From Thermodesulfobacterium sp. (lineage in GTDB: Bacteria > Desulfobacterota > Thermodesulfobacteria > Thermodesulfobacteriales > Thermodesulfobacteriaceae): DNA of 64,000 bases. This document shows, piece after piece, positions 1-8,063 of this stretch (position 1 is the first letter of the stretch; every line of letters starts with the position of its first letter). The notes beneath the pieces are model-generated. The model was not told the origin of the DNA. It made no database searches and worked only from the letters and a program-made list of their open reading frames with translations. Location: assembly GCA_017656385.1 (NCBI GenBank), contig JACDNX010000005.1:53842-117841 (forward strand). The letters run 5' to 3'. Both the position numbers and the translations under genes were made by a program.

Positions 1-322
1 CAATATTATAGGTTCTCTGACGAGAAAATATGTTAACCCTAAATCTCGTTTCATCATCTAAAAAATATGAAAGATCTGCATACCCATCTTTTAAAAGTTT
101 TTTAAAAAGATGAGGTCTTTCTTTAAGAATACTAAACGCTATGATCTCAGTTTGGAAGGGAGAAAGTTTTTCCACAGGAAAATCTTCTAAATAAACCGAT
201 TTTACTCTTCCATATACCATTATCTGAAAAGGATAACCGGAAAGAATGAAAATATCAGAAATTCCCTCTTCCAGATATGCCAGCTTGTAAATCAAATCTT
301 TTATTTCAGTTTCAGTAAGCAT
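1..322 (-). CDS. PilT/PilU-type retraction ATPase, N-terminal part (cut by window edge)
   Basis: An open frame starts at the ATG at 322-320 and runs off the left edge, giving about 107 residues. It begins MLTETEIKDLIYKLAYLEEG and ends in FRVNIFSRQRTYNI, which matches FRVNYFRQRRGIAA of the neighbouring PilT. It therefore has the N-terminal PAS-like domain of type IV pilus retraction ATPases. The P-loop domain lies outside the window. It starts 3 bases after the pilT stop, so it is probably translated with pilT. This is the usual pilT-pilU arrangement, in which PilU assists PilT-driven pilus retraction, but PilU identity cannot be shown from this fragment. The PilT-family call is solid; the exact subtype is inference. 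Confidence 0.8.
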   Translation of the reverse strand, partial: MLTETEIKDLIYKLAYLEEGISDIFILSGYPFQIMVYGRVKSVYLEDFPVEKLSPFQTEIIAFSILKERPHLFKKLLKDGYADLSYFLDDETRFRVNIFSRQRTYNI

Positions 323-325
323 CTT

Positions 326-1417
326 TTATCCTGGCATCTCAGTAAAATCAACAACTTCTCTATTTTGAATAAATGGTAAAAATCTGCTTTTATCTATAGA
401 TTTAATAAAAGCTTCCTCAGGACTTATCCATCTCTTATTTAAATAGTCCATAATACAATCATCAAGTGATATCATTCCAAACTTTTTGCCTGTCTGGATA
501 AGAGAAGGGATTTGATGAATTTTATTTTCTCTTATAAGATTTCTTACAGCAGGGGTGGCAATCATTATTTCAGTTGCAACTATTCTTCCTGGTTTGTCAA
601 TTCTTTTAAACATAGTTTGAGAAATAACTGCCCTTAAAGCTTCAGATAAAGAAACTCTTATTTGGTCTCTTTCCTGAGGAGGAAAAGCATCTATTATTCT
701 ACTTACTGTTTGAGCAGCGCCAATAGTATGAAGAGTGGAAAACACCAGATGTCCAGTAAGAGCTGCTTCAATGGTAAGTGCTATAGTTTCCAAATCGCGC
801 ATTTCACCTACTAAAATTATGTCTGGGTCTTCTCTTAAAGCCGCTCTTAAAGCATTGGCAAAACTCTTTGTATGAACTCCTATCTCTCTCTGATTAATTA
901 AGCAATTTTTAGGTTCATGCACAAATTCAATGGGATCTTCAATAGTGATAATATGATCATACCGCATTCTATTGGCATAATCTATAATAGCTGCGAGTGT
1001 AGTGGATTTACCAGATCCTGTAGGACCAGTAACCAAAACAAGTCCTCTTGGAAGCAGTGCAAGTTTATTTAAAAGTGAAGGAAGTCCTAATTCTTCTATA
1101 GTTTTAATTTTGTTAGGAATAAGTCTGAAGGCTGCTGCAATACCCCTTCTCTGCCGAAAATAGTTTACTCTGAACCTTGCAAGTCCAGAAACCTCGTATC
1201 CAAAATCAACTTCTCCTTCTTCTTCAAATTTCTTTATAATCTCTTCTGGAGCTATCTCATAAAGCATTTCCCTTAATTCATCTTCTTCCAATACTTTGTA
1301 TTTTACTCTCTGAAGTTCTCCATGAACTCTCAAAAGTGGAGGATTACCTGCTGAAAGGTGGAGGTCAGAAGCCTGGGTATCAACCATTAATCTGAAAAAG
1401 GGATCAAGTTTAGCCAT
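326..1417 (-). CDS. pilT: Type IV pilus retraction ATPase PilT
   Basis: Hexameric cytoplasmic ATPase that depolymerises type IV pili (twitching, DNA uptake). At 363 residues it is the normal family length. The N-terminal domain is about 1-105. The Walker A motif GPTGSGKST is at 131-139, the Asp box around ITIEDPIEF at 157-165, Walker B in DPDIILVGEMRD at 198-208, and the His box in HLVFSTLHT at 223-231. The C-terminal AVRNLIRENK matches the AIRNLIRE motif that separates PilT from PilB. A second PilT-type gene follows after 3 bases. A likely promoter ends only about 10 bases upstream of the ATG, and there is no Shine-Dalgarno sequence, so the message may be leaderless. Confidence 0.95.
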   Translation of the reverse strand: MAKLDPFFRLMVDTQASDLHLSAGNPPLLRVHGELQRVKYKVLEEDELREMLYEIAPEEIIKKFEEEGEVDFGYEVSGLARFRVNYFRQRRGIAAAFRLIPNKIKTIEELGLPSLLNKLALLPRGLVLVTGPTGSGKSTTLAAIIDYANRMRYDHIITIEDPIEFVHEPKNCLINQREIGVHTKSFANALRAALREDPDIILVGEMRDLETIALTIEAALTGHLVFSTLHTIGAAQTVSRIIDAFPPQERDQIRVSLSEALRAVISQTMFKRIDKPGRIVATEIMIATPAVRNLIRENKIHQIPSLIQTGKKFGMISLDDCIMDYLNKRWISPEEAFIKSIDKSRFLPFIQNREVVDFTEMPG

Positions 1418-1426
1418 ATTTAAAAA

Positions 1427-1454
1427 TTTATAGTGAAATTCCTATAAAAGTCAA
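1427..1454 (-). promoter_or_regulatory. Candidate sigma-70 promoter of pilT
   Basis: On the minus strand a TTGACT box (1454-1449) is separated by 16 bases from TATAAA (1432-1427). Nine bases then lead to the pilT ATG at 1417. The predicted transcription start falls within about 3 bases of the start codon. Based on sequence match only. Confidence 0.5.
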
Positions 1455-1479
1455 TATTATAAAGCCTTCTCCTAAAATT

Positions 1480-1914
1480 TTATAAAGTTTTTTCCACACC
1501 GCTTTCTACATGAACTTCCATAGCTTTTGTAATGCAAACAGCAACACAAAATTCACAAGCTGTACATTTCTGAGGATCAAAAATAATTTTAAAAGATTCT
1601 CTATCTACATAAAGCGCCTGTGTAGGACATACTGCTGTGCAATTTCCACAGTGGATACAGTTTTCTTCATTCTTAATTATTTGCTGTTCTAATGGTTTTA
1701 CTTCAACACCTATTCTTTTCAAATACTCCAAACCTTTTTTAACTTCTTCTGGTGTTCCCTCTAACTCCATTACCATAATTCCTTCTTTGCCGGGAGTTAT
1801 GGTTGCTTTTAGAATATTAAAAATCAACCCATACTCTTTCACTAAATTGTAAACTATGGGTTTATCTACAATTTCTGGAGGAAATTTTAAGTATAGACCT
1901 TTTTTATATATCAT
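1480..1914 (-). CDS. NIL-domain ferredoxin (2[4Fe-4S])
   Basis: A 144-residue fusion. Residues 1-75 form a NIL-type small-molecule/thiol-binding domain (ferredoxin-like fold, also found on methionine ABC-transporter ATPases). Residues 84-130 form a bacterial two-cluster ferredoxin with CIHCGNCTAVCP (Cys86, 89, 92, 96) and CTACEFCVAVC (Cys117, 120, 123, 127). In methanogens NIL-ferredoxins are linked to putting sulfide-derived sulfur into homocysteine; whether that role applies here is inference. The gene starts 18 bases after the YcaO-TPR stop, so the two are almost surely one operon and may work together. The start ATG at 1914 follows a good Shine-Dalgarno (AGGAGGT). Confidence 0.88.
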   Translation of the reverse strand: MIYKKGLYLKFPPEIVDKPIVYNLVKEYGLIFNILKATITPGKEGIMVMELEGTPEEVKKGLEYLKRIGVEVKPLEQQIIKNEENCIHCGNCTAVCPTQALYVDRESFKIIFDPQKCTACEFCVAVCITKAMEVHVESGVEKTL

Positions 1915-1932
1915 TTTAAAACCTCCTTGTTT

Positions 1933-3675
1933 TCAGTTTTTAACATTAAGAAGTGTTTCGCAATATTCTAATCCTCTTTTAGCCATGTTCAATTCTGGGT
2001 CAATTTCAAGAGCTTTTTTAAAGTAAATTTGAGCAACAGGTAAGTAATTGAGAGCTTTTAAACAGTATCCTATATTAGCATAATCAATAGCTGAAGCTGG
2101 ATTTAAATCTATTGCTCTTGAAAATGCTTCCATAGCTTTTAAATAATCTCCAAGTTTATAATAAACCCTTCCTATAATATTGTAAAGTTCCGGAACCTCA
2201 TTTATTTCTAAAGCCATTTCCACCATATTTATTACCTTTTCATATTCTCCCTTTTTAAAGTAAGCATCTGCAAGATGGGAAAGTATCGCTATCCTGTCTT
2301 CTTTTGGTGGAGAAAATTGCAATGCCTTTTCATAGCAACCGATAGCATCATCTTCTTTGCCCATAGCTTTATAAACATTCCCCAAGTATGCCCATAGATA
2401 GTATCTGTCTCTTATCTCCTCTGTAAGCTCCTTCAAGAGAGATCTCATTTTTTCTTTTGATAAATAAAGACTTACAGTTCGTACCATTTGATAAAGATAG
2501 GAAATACGAGTTCTTTCCCTAAAAAGAATACCGGGAATAATAGCATAAACAGCAGGAACATTAAGCTGAGGATGAGTAATATCCACTAAATAAATTTCAT
2601 AGCCAAGTTCTTTCAATTTTTGGGACAAATTGACCAATTCTTCTGCATGTTCTTCGGAATACATATTGGGAAGCTCCTCAAGATTGACCTCATAAGACCA
2701 CTCAACTACATTTTTAGCTTCTTCCAAAGTTTGAAATTTGGGCAGTCCACTTTCTACATACTTTCCTTCTGTATCAAAATCTCCTGCAAGCTGAGCTACC
2801 TCAGTTAAAGCTCTTATTAATGCCCTTTCAGGAGAAGTTGCAGTTCCTGCTGCATATACTATTTCACTTCTTTCAGGATATGTAGAAGGGTCCATAGCCA
2901 TTACCGCTACTGTAGGGACTGGCATACCGAAAGTCATATCTCTTATCCATACTTTTATATTAAGTCTTTCATAACATTTCAACAAACTCTCTGCCTCACC
3001 TTTAATAGATTCTCTTCTAATAGCGGGCATAAGGGTGTTTTTTCTTATTGATAAAGCATTGGTATGCCTTTCTATCAGCTCACATATAGCTTGCACAGAA
3101 GCCTCTGGATAAGTGTTTCCTCCTGCAGAACCATTGTATTCGTAAAGAACCCAGAACCAATGGAAAGGAATAAGTTTTTCTTTTCCTGTTCTTGGCTCAT
3201 AGGCTCTAATAAAATAAAAAGGAAGCCTTTTTAAATACTTAATAGCTATTTTCTTTACATCCTTAGATTCCTCATCTTCTACCGATTTTAAAAATATCTC
3301 AAAGGGAATAGCATGTTCTTTTAGCTCTTCAAAGGTGCTCATAATACCATTTTTTTTAACTTCTTTATAGAAAGAAAATAGGGAAAATCTTTCCACTAAC
3401 TCCATAAGAGCACTTGCTTGAGAAAGTAATTCAGTGCTTCCTTTACCCATCTGTTTGAAATTTCCTGTAATTTTCTGTCCATCTACATCATAAAGGCTCA
3501 AATAAACAGGTATTCCCAACCTTCCTTTATCAATTCTTTTAAGTCCTCTGTAAATCTTCATTCCAGCAGATTTAAGTCTTTCTTCCACTTCTTTCACCGT
3601 TTCTTCAGGAAACTTAGCTTTATCTGCTATAACCTTTCTGGAACTACTTAAAAATTTTTTAGACAACTCCCCCAT
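1933..3675 (-). CDS. YcaO-domain protein with C-terminal TPR repeats (copy 1)
   Basis: A 580-residue protein. YcaO enzymes use ATP to activate backbone amides for thioamidation or cyclisation; E. coli YcaO affects RimO methylthiolation of S12. YcaO-type ATP-site motifs visible are SALMELVERFS (88-98), EASVQAICELIERH (191-204) and SPERALIRALTEVAQ (281-295). The core ends near PAVYAIIPG (374-382), with no C-terminal PxPxP tail. Residues ~424-575 hold about four TPR repeats, probably a partner-binding platform. A NIL-ferredoxin follows in the same operon, and mnmA is divergent upstream. Neither TfuA nor a RiPP precursor is adjacent, so the substrate is unknown. A paralogue lies at 15344-16786. 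Shine-Dalgarno GGAGAGGGAG precedes the ATG. Confidence 0.88.
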   Translation of the reverse strand: MGELSKKFLSSSRKVIADKAKFPEETVKEVEERLKSAGMKIYRGLKRIDKGRLGIPVYLSLYDVDGQKITGNFKQMGKGSTELLSQASALMELVERFSLFSFYKEVKKNGIMSTFEELKEHAIPFEIFLKSVEDEESKDVKKIAIKYLKRLPFYFIRAYEPRTGKEKLIPFHWFWVLYEYNGSAGGNTYPEASVQAICELIERHTNALSIRKNTLMPAIRRESIKGEAESLLKCYERLNIKVWIRDMTFGMPVPTVAVMAMDPSTYPERSEIVYAAGTATSPERALIRALTEVAQLAGDFDTEGKYVESGLPKFQTLEEAKNVVEWSYEVNLEELPNMYSEEHAEELVNLSQKLKELGYEIYLVDITHPQLNVPAVYAIIPGILFRERTRISYLYQMVRTVSLYLSKEKMRSLLKELTEEIRDRYYLWAYLGNVYKAMGKEDDAIGCYEKALQFSPPKEDRIAILSHLADAYFKKGEYEKVINMVEMALEINEVPELYNIIGRVYYKLGDYLKAMEAFSRAIDLNPASAIDYANIGYCLKALNYLPVAQIYFKKALEIDPELNMAKRGLEYCETLLNVKN

Positions 3676-3742
3676 ATCTCCCTCTCCAAAGGATTTAATT
3701 TTGAGAAAATGTATAGTATAATTTTAAATTAATTTTCTAAAA

Positions 3743-3749
3743 TATTATA
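3743..3749. promoter_or_regulatory. Overlapping divergent -10 boxes between YcaO-TPR and mnmA
   Basis: The 89-base divergent gap has TATTAT (3743-3748, plus) overlapping TATAAT (3749-3744, minus). Either could serve as a -10 box for its side. No convincing -35 or Shine-Dalgarno is seen on the mnmA side. Confidence 0.25.
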
Positions 3750-3764
3750 TCTTGATTTAAAAAA

Positions 3765-4787
3765 ATGAAAATAGGTATTGCTTTAAGTGGTGGAATAGAT
3801 AGTGCAGTTGCCGCTTATAAGTTAAAAGAAGAAGGTCATCAAGTTATAGGGATAACTTTTGAACTATTTCACTCTCAAAAAGAAACGATTGATCAAGCAA
3901 AATATATTGCTTCCTTATTAAACCTTCCTCATCACATTTTAAACCTTAAAAAAACTTTTGAAGAAGAAATTATCTCTTATTTTGTAAACTCATATGCTAA
4001 AGGTACTACTCCCAATCCATGTGCCTGGTGTAATAAAAAAATAAAATTTGGAAAGGTTTTGGAGTTTGTCATAAAAAATTTTAAGATAGAAAAATTTGCT
4101 ACAGGACATTATGTAAAAACAGGAAAATACAAGGGAAAGGTTCTTCTCAAAAAGGCAAAGTATAAAAATAAAGATCAATCCTATTTTTTAGCTTTGATAA
4201 ATTCCGAAATAATTCCTTATCTACTCTTCCCCTTGGGTGATCTCACTAAAGAGGATGTAAAAGCTTTGGGAAAAAAGTTGTTTCACTTTTTAAACTATAA
4301 AGAATCACAGAATATTTGTTTTTTAAAAAATAAATCTCTAAAGGATTTTCTCTCTGCTTATCTTCCAGAAAATAGGGGGGTAGTTGTTTATAAAAATAAG
4401 GTAGTAGGAACCCACCCTGGGATACAATGGTTCACTGTGGGGCAAAGAAAAGGGCTTGGTATTCCACTTGGGAAACCTTTGTATATTGTTGAACTGGATT
4501 TTAAAGAAAATAAAATCATCTTAGGCGAAGAAAAAGATCTTCTTTCTGAGGGTCTTATCCTGGAAAATTTAAATTTTCACCTTCCTCTAAATCTGTGGAC
4601 TAACCCATCTGCTCAAATAAGGTATAGATCTCCTATAAAGAAGGTTAAAGACATAATTAAGGTTAATAGAGAATATAAAGTTTTATTTGAAACCCCTGTA
4701 AAAGGTGTGACCCCTGGACAGATATGCGCCTTTTATGAAGGTGAATTTTTGCTGGGAGGAGGTGTAATAAAAAAGGCAATAAAATAA
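3765..4787 (+). CDS. mnmA: tRNA-specific 2-thiouridylase MnmA
   Basis: Cytoplasmic ATP-dependent enzyme that thiolates U34 of Lys, Glu and Gln tRNAs. At 340 residues it is slightly shorter than the usual 350-370. The PP-loop SGGIDSAV is at 8-15. The nucleophile region NPCAWCNKKIKFG carries Cys86 and Cys89, of which Cys89 aligns with the catalytic Cys. The second catalytic Cys lies in SQNICFL (Cys185). TGHY, KDQSYFL and the C-terminal GTHPGIQWFTVGQRKGLG are also present. The extra Cys86 beside the nucleophile is unusual. It is divergent from the YcaO operon and followed by gatB. The start has no clear Shine-Dalgarno. Confidence 0.95.
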   Translation: MKIGIALSGGIDSAVAAYKLKEEGHQVIGITFELFHSQKETIDQAKYIASLLNLPHHILNLKKTFEEEIISYFVNSYAKGTTPNPCAWCNKKIKFGKVLEFVIKNFKIEKFATGHYVKTGKYKGKVLLKKAKYKNKDQSYFLALINSEIIPYLLFPLGDLTKEDVKALGKKLFHFLNYKESQNICFLKNKSLKDFLSAYLPENRGVVVYKNKVVGTHPGIQWFTVGQRKGLGIPLGKPLYIVELDFKENKIILGEEKDLLSEGLILENLNFHLPLNLWTNPSAQIRYRSPIKKVKDIIKVNREYKVLFETPVKGVTPGQICAFYEGEFLLGGGVIKKAIK

Positions 4788-4864
4788 AGGCTTTATAAAA
4801 GCTAAGGTTGACAGAATTTGGAAAAAATTGTAAGATTTTTATTTTAAAAAAAAGAGGAGAAGCT

Positions 4865-6295
4865 ATGGAATTTGAAGCAATTATTGGATTAGAAGTTCAT
4901 GCTCAACTGAGTACTCAGACTAAAATGTTTTGCTCCTGTTCCACTAAATTTGGTAATCCTCCTAATACACAGGTGTGTCCAGTTTGTATGGGACTTCCTG
5001 GGGTGCTTCCTGTAATAAATAAAAAAGCAGTAGAATATGCTCTAAAGCTTGCTTTGGCACTAAATTGTAAAATCAATTTAAATTCTATAATGGCTCGTAA
5101 AACTTATTTTTATCCTGACCTTCCTAAAAACTATCAAATTTCCCAATATGAAATACCTATTGCAGAGGGAGGAGCCGTTGAAATTGAAATAAACGGCAAA
5201 AAGAAAAAGATCAATTTAGTAAGAATCCATATGGAAGAGGATGCAGGAAAATTAATACATGACGAAAAAAAACCTTACTCTTATGTGGATTTCAATAGGG
5301 CTGGAGTGCCTCTTCTTGAGATTGTAAGCACTCCAGAAATTTCTTCACCAGAAGAAGCAGTAGCTTACTTAAAAACCTTAAGACGAATTTTAAGATATCT
5401 TGGGATATGTGACGGAAATATGGAAGAAGGAAGTTTAAGATGCGATGCCAATATTTCAGTAAGACCTAAGGGGAGCACTAAATTTGGAACTAAGGTTGAA
5501 CTTAAGAATATGAACTCTTTTAAACATGTGGAAAGGGCTTTAAGTTACGAAATAAAAAGACAAACAGGGCTTCTTTTGGAAGGTAAAGAAATTATTCAAG
5601 AAACAAGACTTTACGATGAGGCTACTCAAACTACTCATCCTATGAGAGGAAAGGAGGAAGCTCACGATTATTGCTATTTTCCTGATCCAGACCTTATAGA
5701 AATTCAGGTAGAAAAGGATTTTCTTGAAAAAATTAAAAATGAATTGCCAGAATTACCCATAGAGAAAAAAGAAAGATTTTTAAAAACTTATAAATTAACA
5801 CCCTATGAAGTTGACATTCTCATTGAGGAGAAGAACTTAGCTGATTTTTTTGAAAAAACCGTAAAAATCTATTCCAACCCCAAGGCAATATCCAATTTTA
5901 TGTTAACAGAAGTTCTCAGATATTTAAATCGTGATGGAAAAGACATTAGTGAGACCAATCTAAAACCAGAAAATCTGGCTCAACTTCTTGAATTGGTTGA
6001 AAAAGGAATGATTTCTATAACTATTGCAAAACAGATATTTCCTGAGGTGTACGAAAAAGGTTATGAGCCAAAAAGAATTGTAGAAGAAAAGGGGCTTATT
6101 CAGGAAAGCTCTGAAGATAAATTAAAATCTGTTTGTGAAGAAGTTTTAGCAGAAAATCCCAAAGAGGTAGAAAAATATAAAGCTGGTAAAAAAGGAGTTA
6201 TAGGATTTTTTGTTGGCCAGGTTTTGAAAAAAACGCAGGGAAAAGCAAATCCCAAGGTAGTAAATAAAATTTTAACTGAACTTTTAGAAAAATGA
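4865..6295 (+). CDS. gatB: Aspartyl/glutamyl-tRNA amidotransferase subunit B
   Basis: GatB subunit of GatCAB, which converts mischarged Glu-tRNAGln and Asp-tRNAAsn to Gln-tRNAGln and Asn-tRNAAsn. The ATG at 4865 is chosen because AGGAG lies 5 bases upstream at 4855-4859; an in-frame TTG at 4808 would add 19 unrelated residues. That gives 476 residues, the normal length. It opens with MEFEAIIGLEVHAQL and has the zinc-type CSC...CPVCMGLPG cysteines, ARKTYFYPDLPKNYQISQYE and EEGSLRCDANIS. The C-terminal YqeY-like helical domain ends in PKVVNKILTELL. gatA and gatC are not in the window. The stop overlaps the mtnA start. Confidence 0.96.
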   Translation: MEFEAIIGLEVHAQLSTQTKMFCSCSTKFGNPPNTQVCPVCMGLPGVLPVINKKAVEYALKLALALNCKINLNSIMARKTYFYPDLPKNYQISQYEIPIAEGGAVEIEINGKKKKINLVRIHMEEDAGKLIHDEKKPYSYVDFNRAGVPLLEIVSTPEISSPEEAVAYLKTLRRILRYLGICDGNMEEGSLRCDANISVRPKGSTKFGTKVELKNMNSFKHVERALSYEIKRQTGLLLEGKEIIQETRLYDEATQTTHPMRGKEEAHDYCYFPDPDLIEIQVEKDFLEKIKNELPELPIEKKERFLKTYKLTPYEVDILIEEKNLADFFEKTVKIYSNPKAISNFMLTEVLRYLNRDGKDISETNLKPENLAQLLELVEKGMISITIAKQIFPEVYEKGYEPKRIVEEKGLIQESSEDKLKSVCEEVLAENPKEVEKYKAGKKGVIGFFVGQVLKKTQGKANPKVVNKILTELLEK

Positions 6296-7425
6296 AATTC
6301 TCTTTTTTAAAAGATCAAATTATAAAAGAACCTGCCCAAGCTGACCTGATTAAAACCTGGTTCTGGACTGAAAAAGGTCTTTATTTACTTGACCAAAGAA
6401 AATTACCTTTAAAAGAAAAATATATTTTCTGTGACAGTCTTTCTAAGATAAGAAATGCTATCAAGGAGATGGTAATAAGAGGTGCACCTGCAATAGGTAT
6501 TTGTGCTGCAATAGGATTTGTTATAGAGTTTAAAAGATTTCTATCCTCTTTAAAAGGTGATGAAATTTTAATTGACAAGGTTGAAAAGGTAGTTGGTAAG
6601 ATTAGCAATCTTTTAACCACTGCTCGTCCCACAGCAATAAATCTTTCCTGGGCTGTTTCAAGAATGAGAAAAATTTCTCTTGAATTTCTCAAAAATTTTG
6701 AAGAAAAAATAAGCAAAAAGGAAATTCTGCAACTTTATGAAATACTTGAAAAAGAGGCTTTCAAAATCTGGGAAGAGGATATAGAAGCAAATTTAGCTAT
6801 AGCTGAACATGGAAAAGATATCCTTTCAGAAGGAGGAATTCTTACTCACTGTAATACTGGTGCTTTAGCAACTGGTGGATACGGAACTGCCTTAGGTATC
6901 ATAAGAAAAATTTACGAAAAAAACAAAAAAATTAAGATATTCGTAGATGAAACCCGTCCTTTTTTACAAGGAGCTAGACTCACTGCATGGGAACTTTACA
7001 AATTAAAAATACCTTATATTCTAATTACTGATAACACTGCAGGTTTTTTAATGAAAAGACAAGAAATCTCTGCAATTATAGTAGGTGCAGATAGAATTGT
7101 AAAAAATGGAGACACTGCTAATAAAATCGGCACTTATTCCTTAGCAGTTTTAGCAAACTATCACAATATACCTTTTTTTGTAGCTGCTCCTTCTTCTACT
7201 TTTGATTTGGACACAGAAAATGGTGAAAAAATTCCCATAGAGATCCGTTCTTCTGAAGAAATTTTAACATGTTATAAAAGTAAAATTGCCCCTTCCAGAT
7301 CTAAAACTTGTAATTTAGCTTTTGATGTGACCCCTGGTAATTTAATTTCTGCTATTATAACAGAAAAAGGAATTATTTACCCTCCCTATGAAATAAATAT
7401 TCCCAAGATTATAAAAAATTTTTAA
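6292..7425 (+). CDS. mtnA: S-methyl-5-thioribose-1-phosphate isomerase (MtnA family)
   Basis: Isomerises 5-methylthioribose-1-phosphate to the ribulose form in methionine salvage; family members can also act on 5-deoxyribose-1-phosphate. Length is 377 residues. Signatures are RGAPAIGICAAIGF, TARPTAINLSWA, HCNTGALATGGYGTALG (catalytic Cys region), DETRPFLQGARLTAWEL and GADRIVKNGDTANKIGTYSLA (catalytic Asp region). This is the eIF2B-related fold. The ATG overlaps the gatB stop by 4 bases, showing translational coupling. No other methionine-salvage gene is in the window, so a role in disposing of SAM by-products is plausible but unproven. Confidence 0.93.
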   Translation: MKFSFLKDQIIKEPAQADLIKTWFWTEKGLYLLDQRKLPLKEKYIFCDSLSKIRNAIKEMVIRGAPAIGICAAIGFVIEFKRFLSSLKGDEILIDKVEKVVGKISNLLTTARPTAINLSWAVSRMRKISLEFLKNFEEKISKKEILQLYEILEKEAFKIWEEDIEANLAIAEHGKDILSEGGILTHCNTGALATGGYGTALGIIRKIYEKNKKIKIFVDETRPFLQGARLTAWELYKLKIPYILITDNTAGFLMKRQEISAIIVGADRIVKNGDTANKIGTYSLAVLANYHNIPFFVAAPSSTFDLDTENGEKIPIEIRSSEEILTCYKSKIAPSRSKTCNLAFDVTPGNLISAIITEKGIIYPPYEINIPKIIKNF

Positions 7426-7436
7426 AAAGGTAGCTG

Positions 7437-8060
7437 ATGAAAATTAAAAATACACCGGAAAATACCTTAGAACGGCTCATAATTTACCTCAAAGTCCTGG
7501 AAGCTCTTGAAAAAAAGAATGTAAATTTCATAAGCTCTGAGGATCTGGCTAAAAGTTGCGGAGTAAATTCTGCTCAATTGAGGAAAGATTTAAGTTTTGT
7601 AGGCTCCTTAGGCACTAAGGGTGTAGGCTACAGCATTAAAAGTTTGAAATACAGTCTTAAAAACTTTTTGGGAAGAGCTCAGGAGTGGAACTTAATTTTG
7701 GGAGGAATAAGTCCTTTAGGAATTTTTCTTTTACAAGACAAAACCTTGCAAAAAGAAGGATTTTATTTTTTAGCTGCCTTTGACACAAAAGAAGAAAATA
7801 TTGGCAAAATATACAATGGAATCTCTGTTTATAGCTTGGATCAACTCTCATATGTAGTTAATGCTATCAAAGTTGATATAGGTGTGATAGCTACAGAGGA
7901 GGAACCAGAAATATTTTTAAACGCCTTTGTAGAACAAGGGGTAAAAGCTATTTTAAATCTAAGCAAAGTACCTTTTTTTGTAAAAAATTCTGAAATCAAG
8001 ATTGAAAATTTTTCTTTCTCTATGGCACTAACTAAACTATCTTATTTCTTAAAGGAGTAA
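7437..8060 (+). CDS. rex: Redox-sensing transcriptional repressor Rex, with atypical nucleotide motif
   Basis: A 207-residue Rex. In other bacteria Rex represses fermentative and respiratory genes and releases DNA when NADH rises. The N-terminal winged helix (about 10-75) has the hallmark SAQLRKDLSFVGSLGTKGVGY. The Rossmann domain follows, with the domain-swap helix SMALTKLSYFL at the C-terminus. The glycine motif usually reads GxGxLG but here is GISPLG (90-95), so the second Gly is Ser92. The acidic residue at the end of strand 2 (AAFD, Asp116) is kept. DNA-binding residues look normal; cofactor response may be altered. It is 11 bases after mtnA with an AGGTAG ribosome site and 3 bases before dut. 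Confidence 0.9.
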   Translation: MKIKNTPENTLERLIIYLKVLEALEKKNVNFISSEDLAKSCGVNSAQLRKDLSFVGSLGTKGVGYSIKSLKYSLKNFLGRAQEWNLILGGISPLGIFLLQDKTLQKEGFYFLAAFDTKEENIGKIYNGISVYSLDQLSYVVNAIKVDIGVIATEEEPEIFLNAFVEQGVKAILNLSKVPFFVKNSEIKIENFSFSMALTKLSYFLKE

Positions 8061-8063
8061 AAT

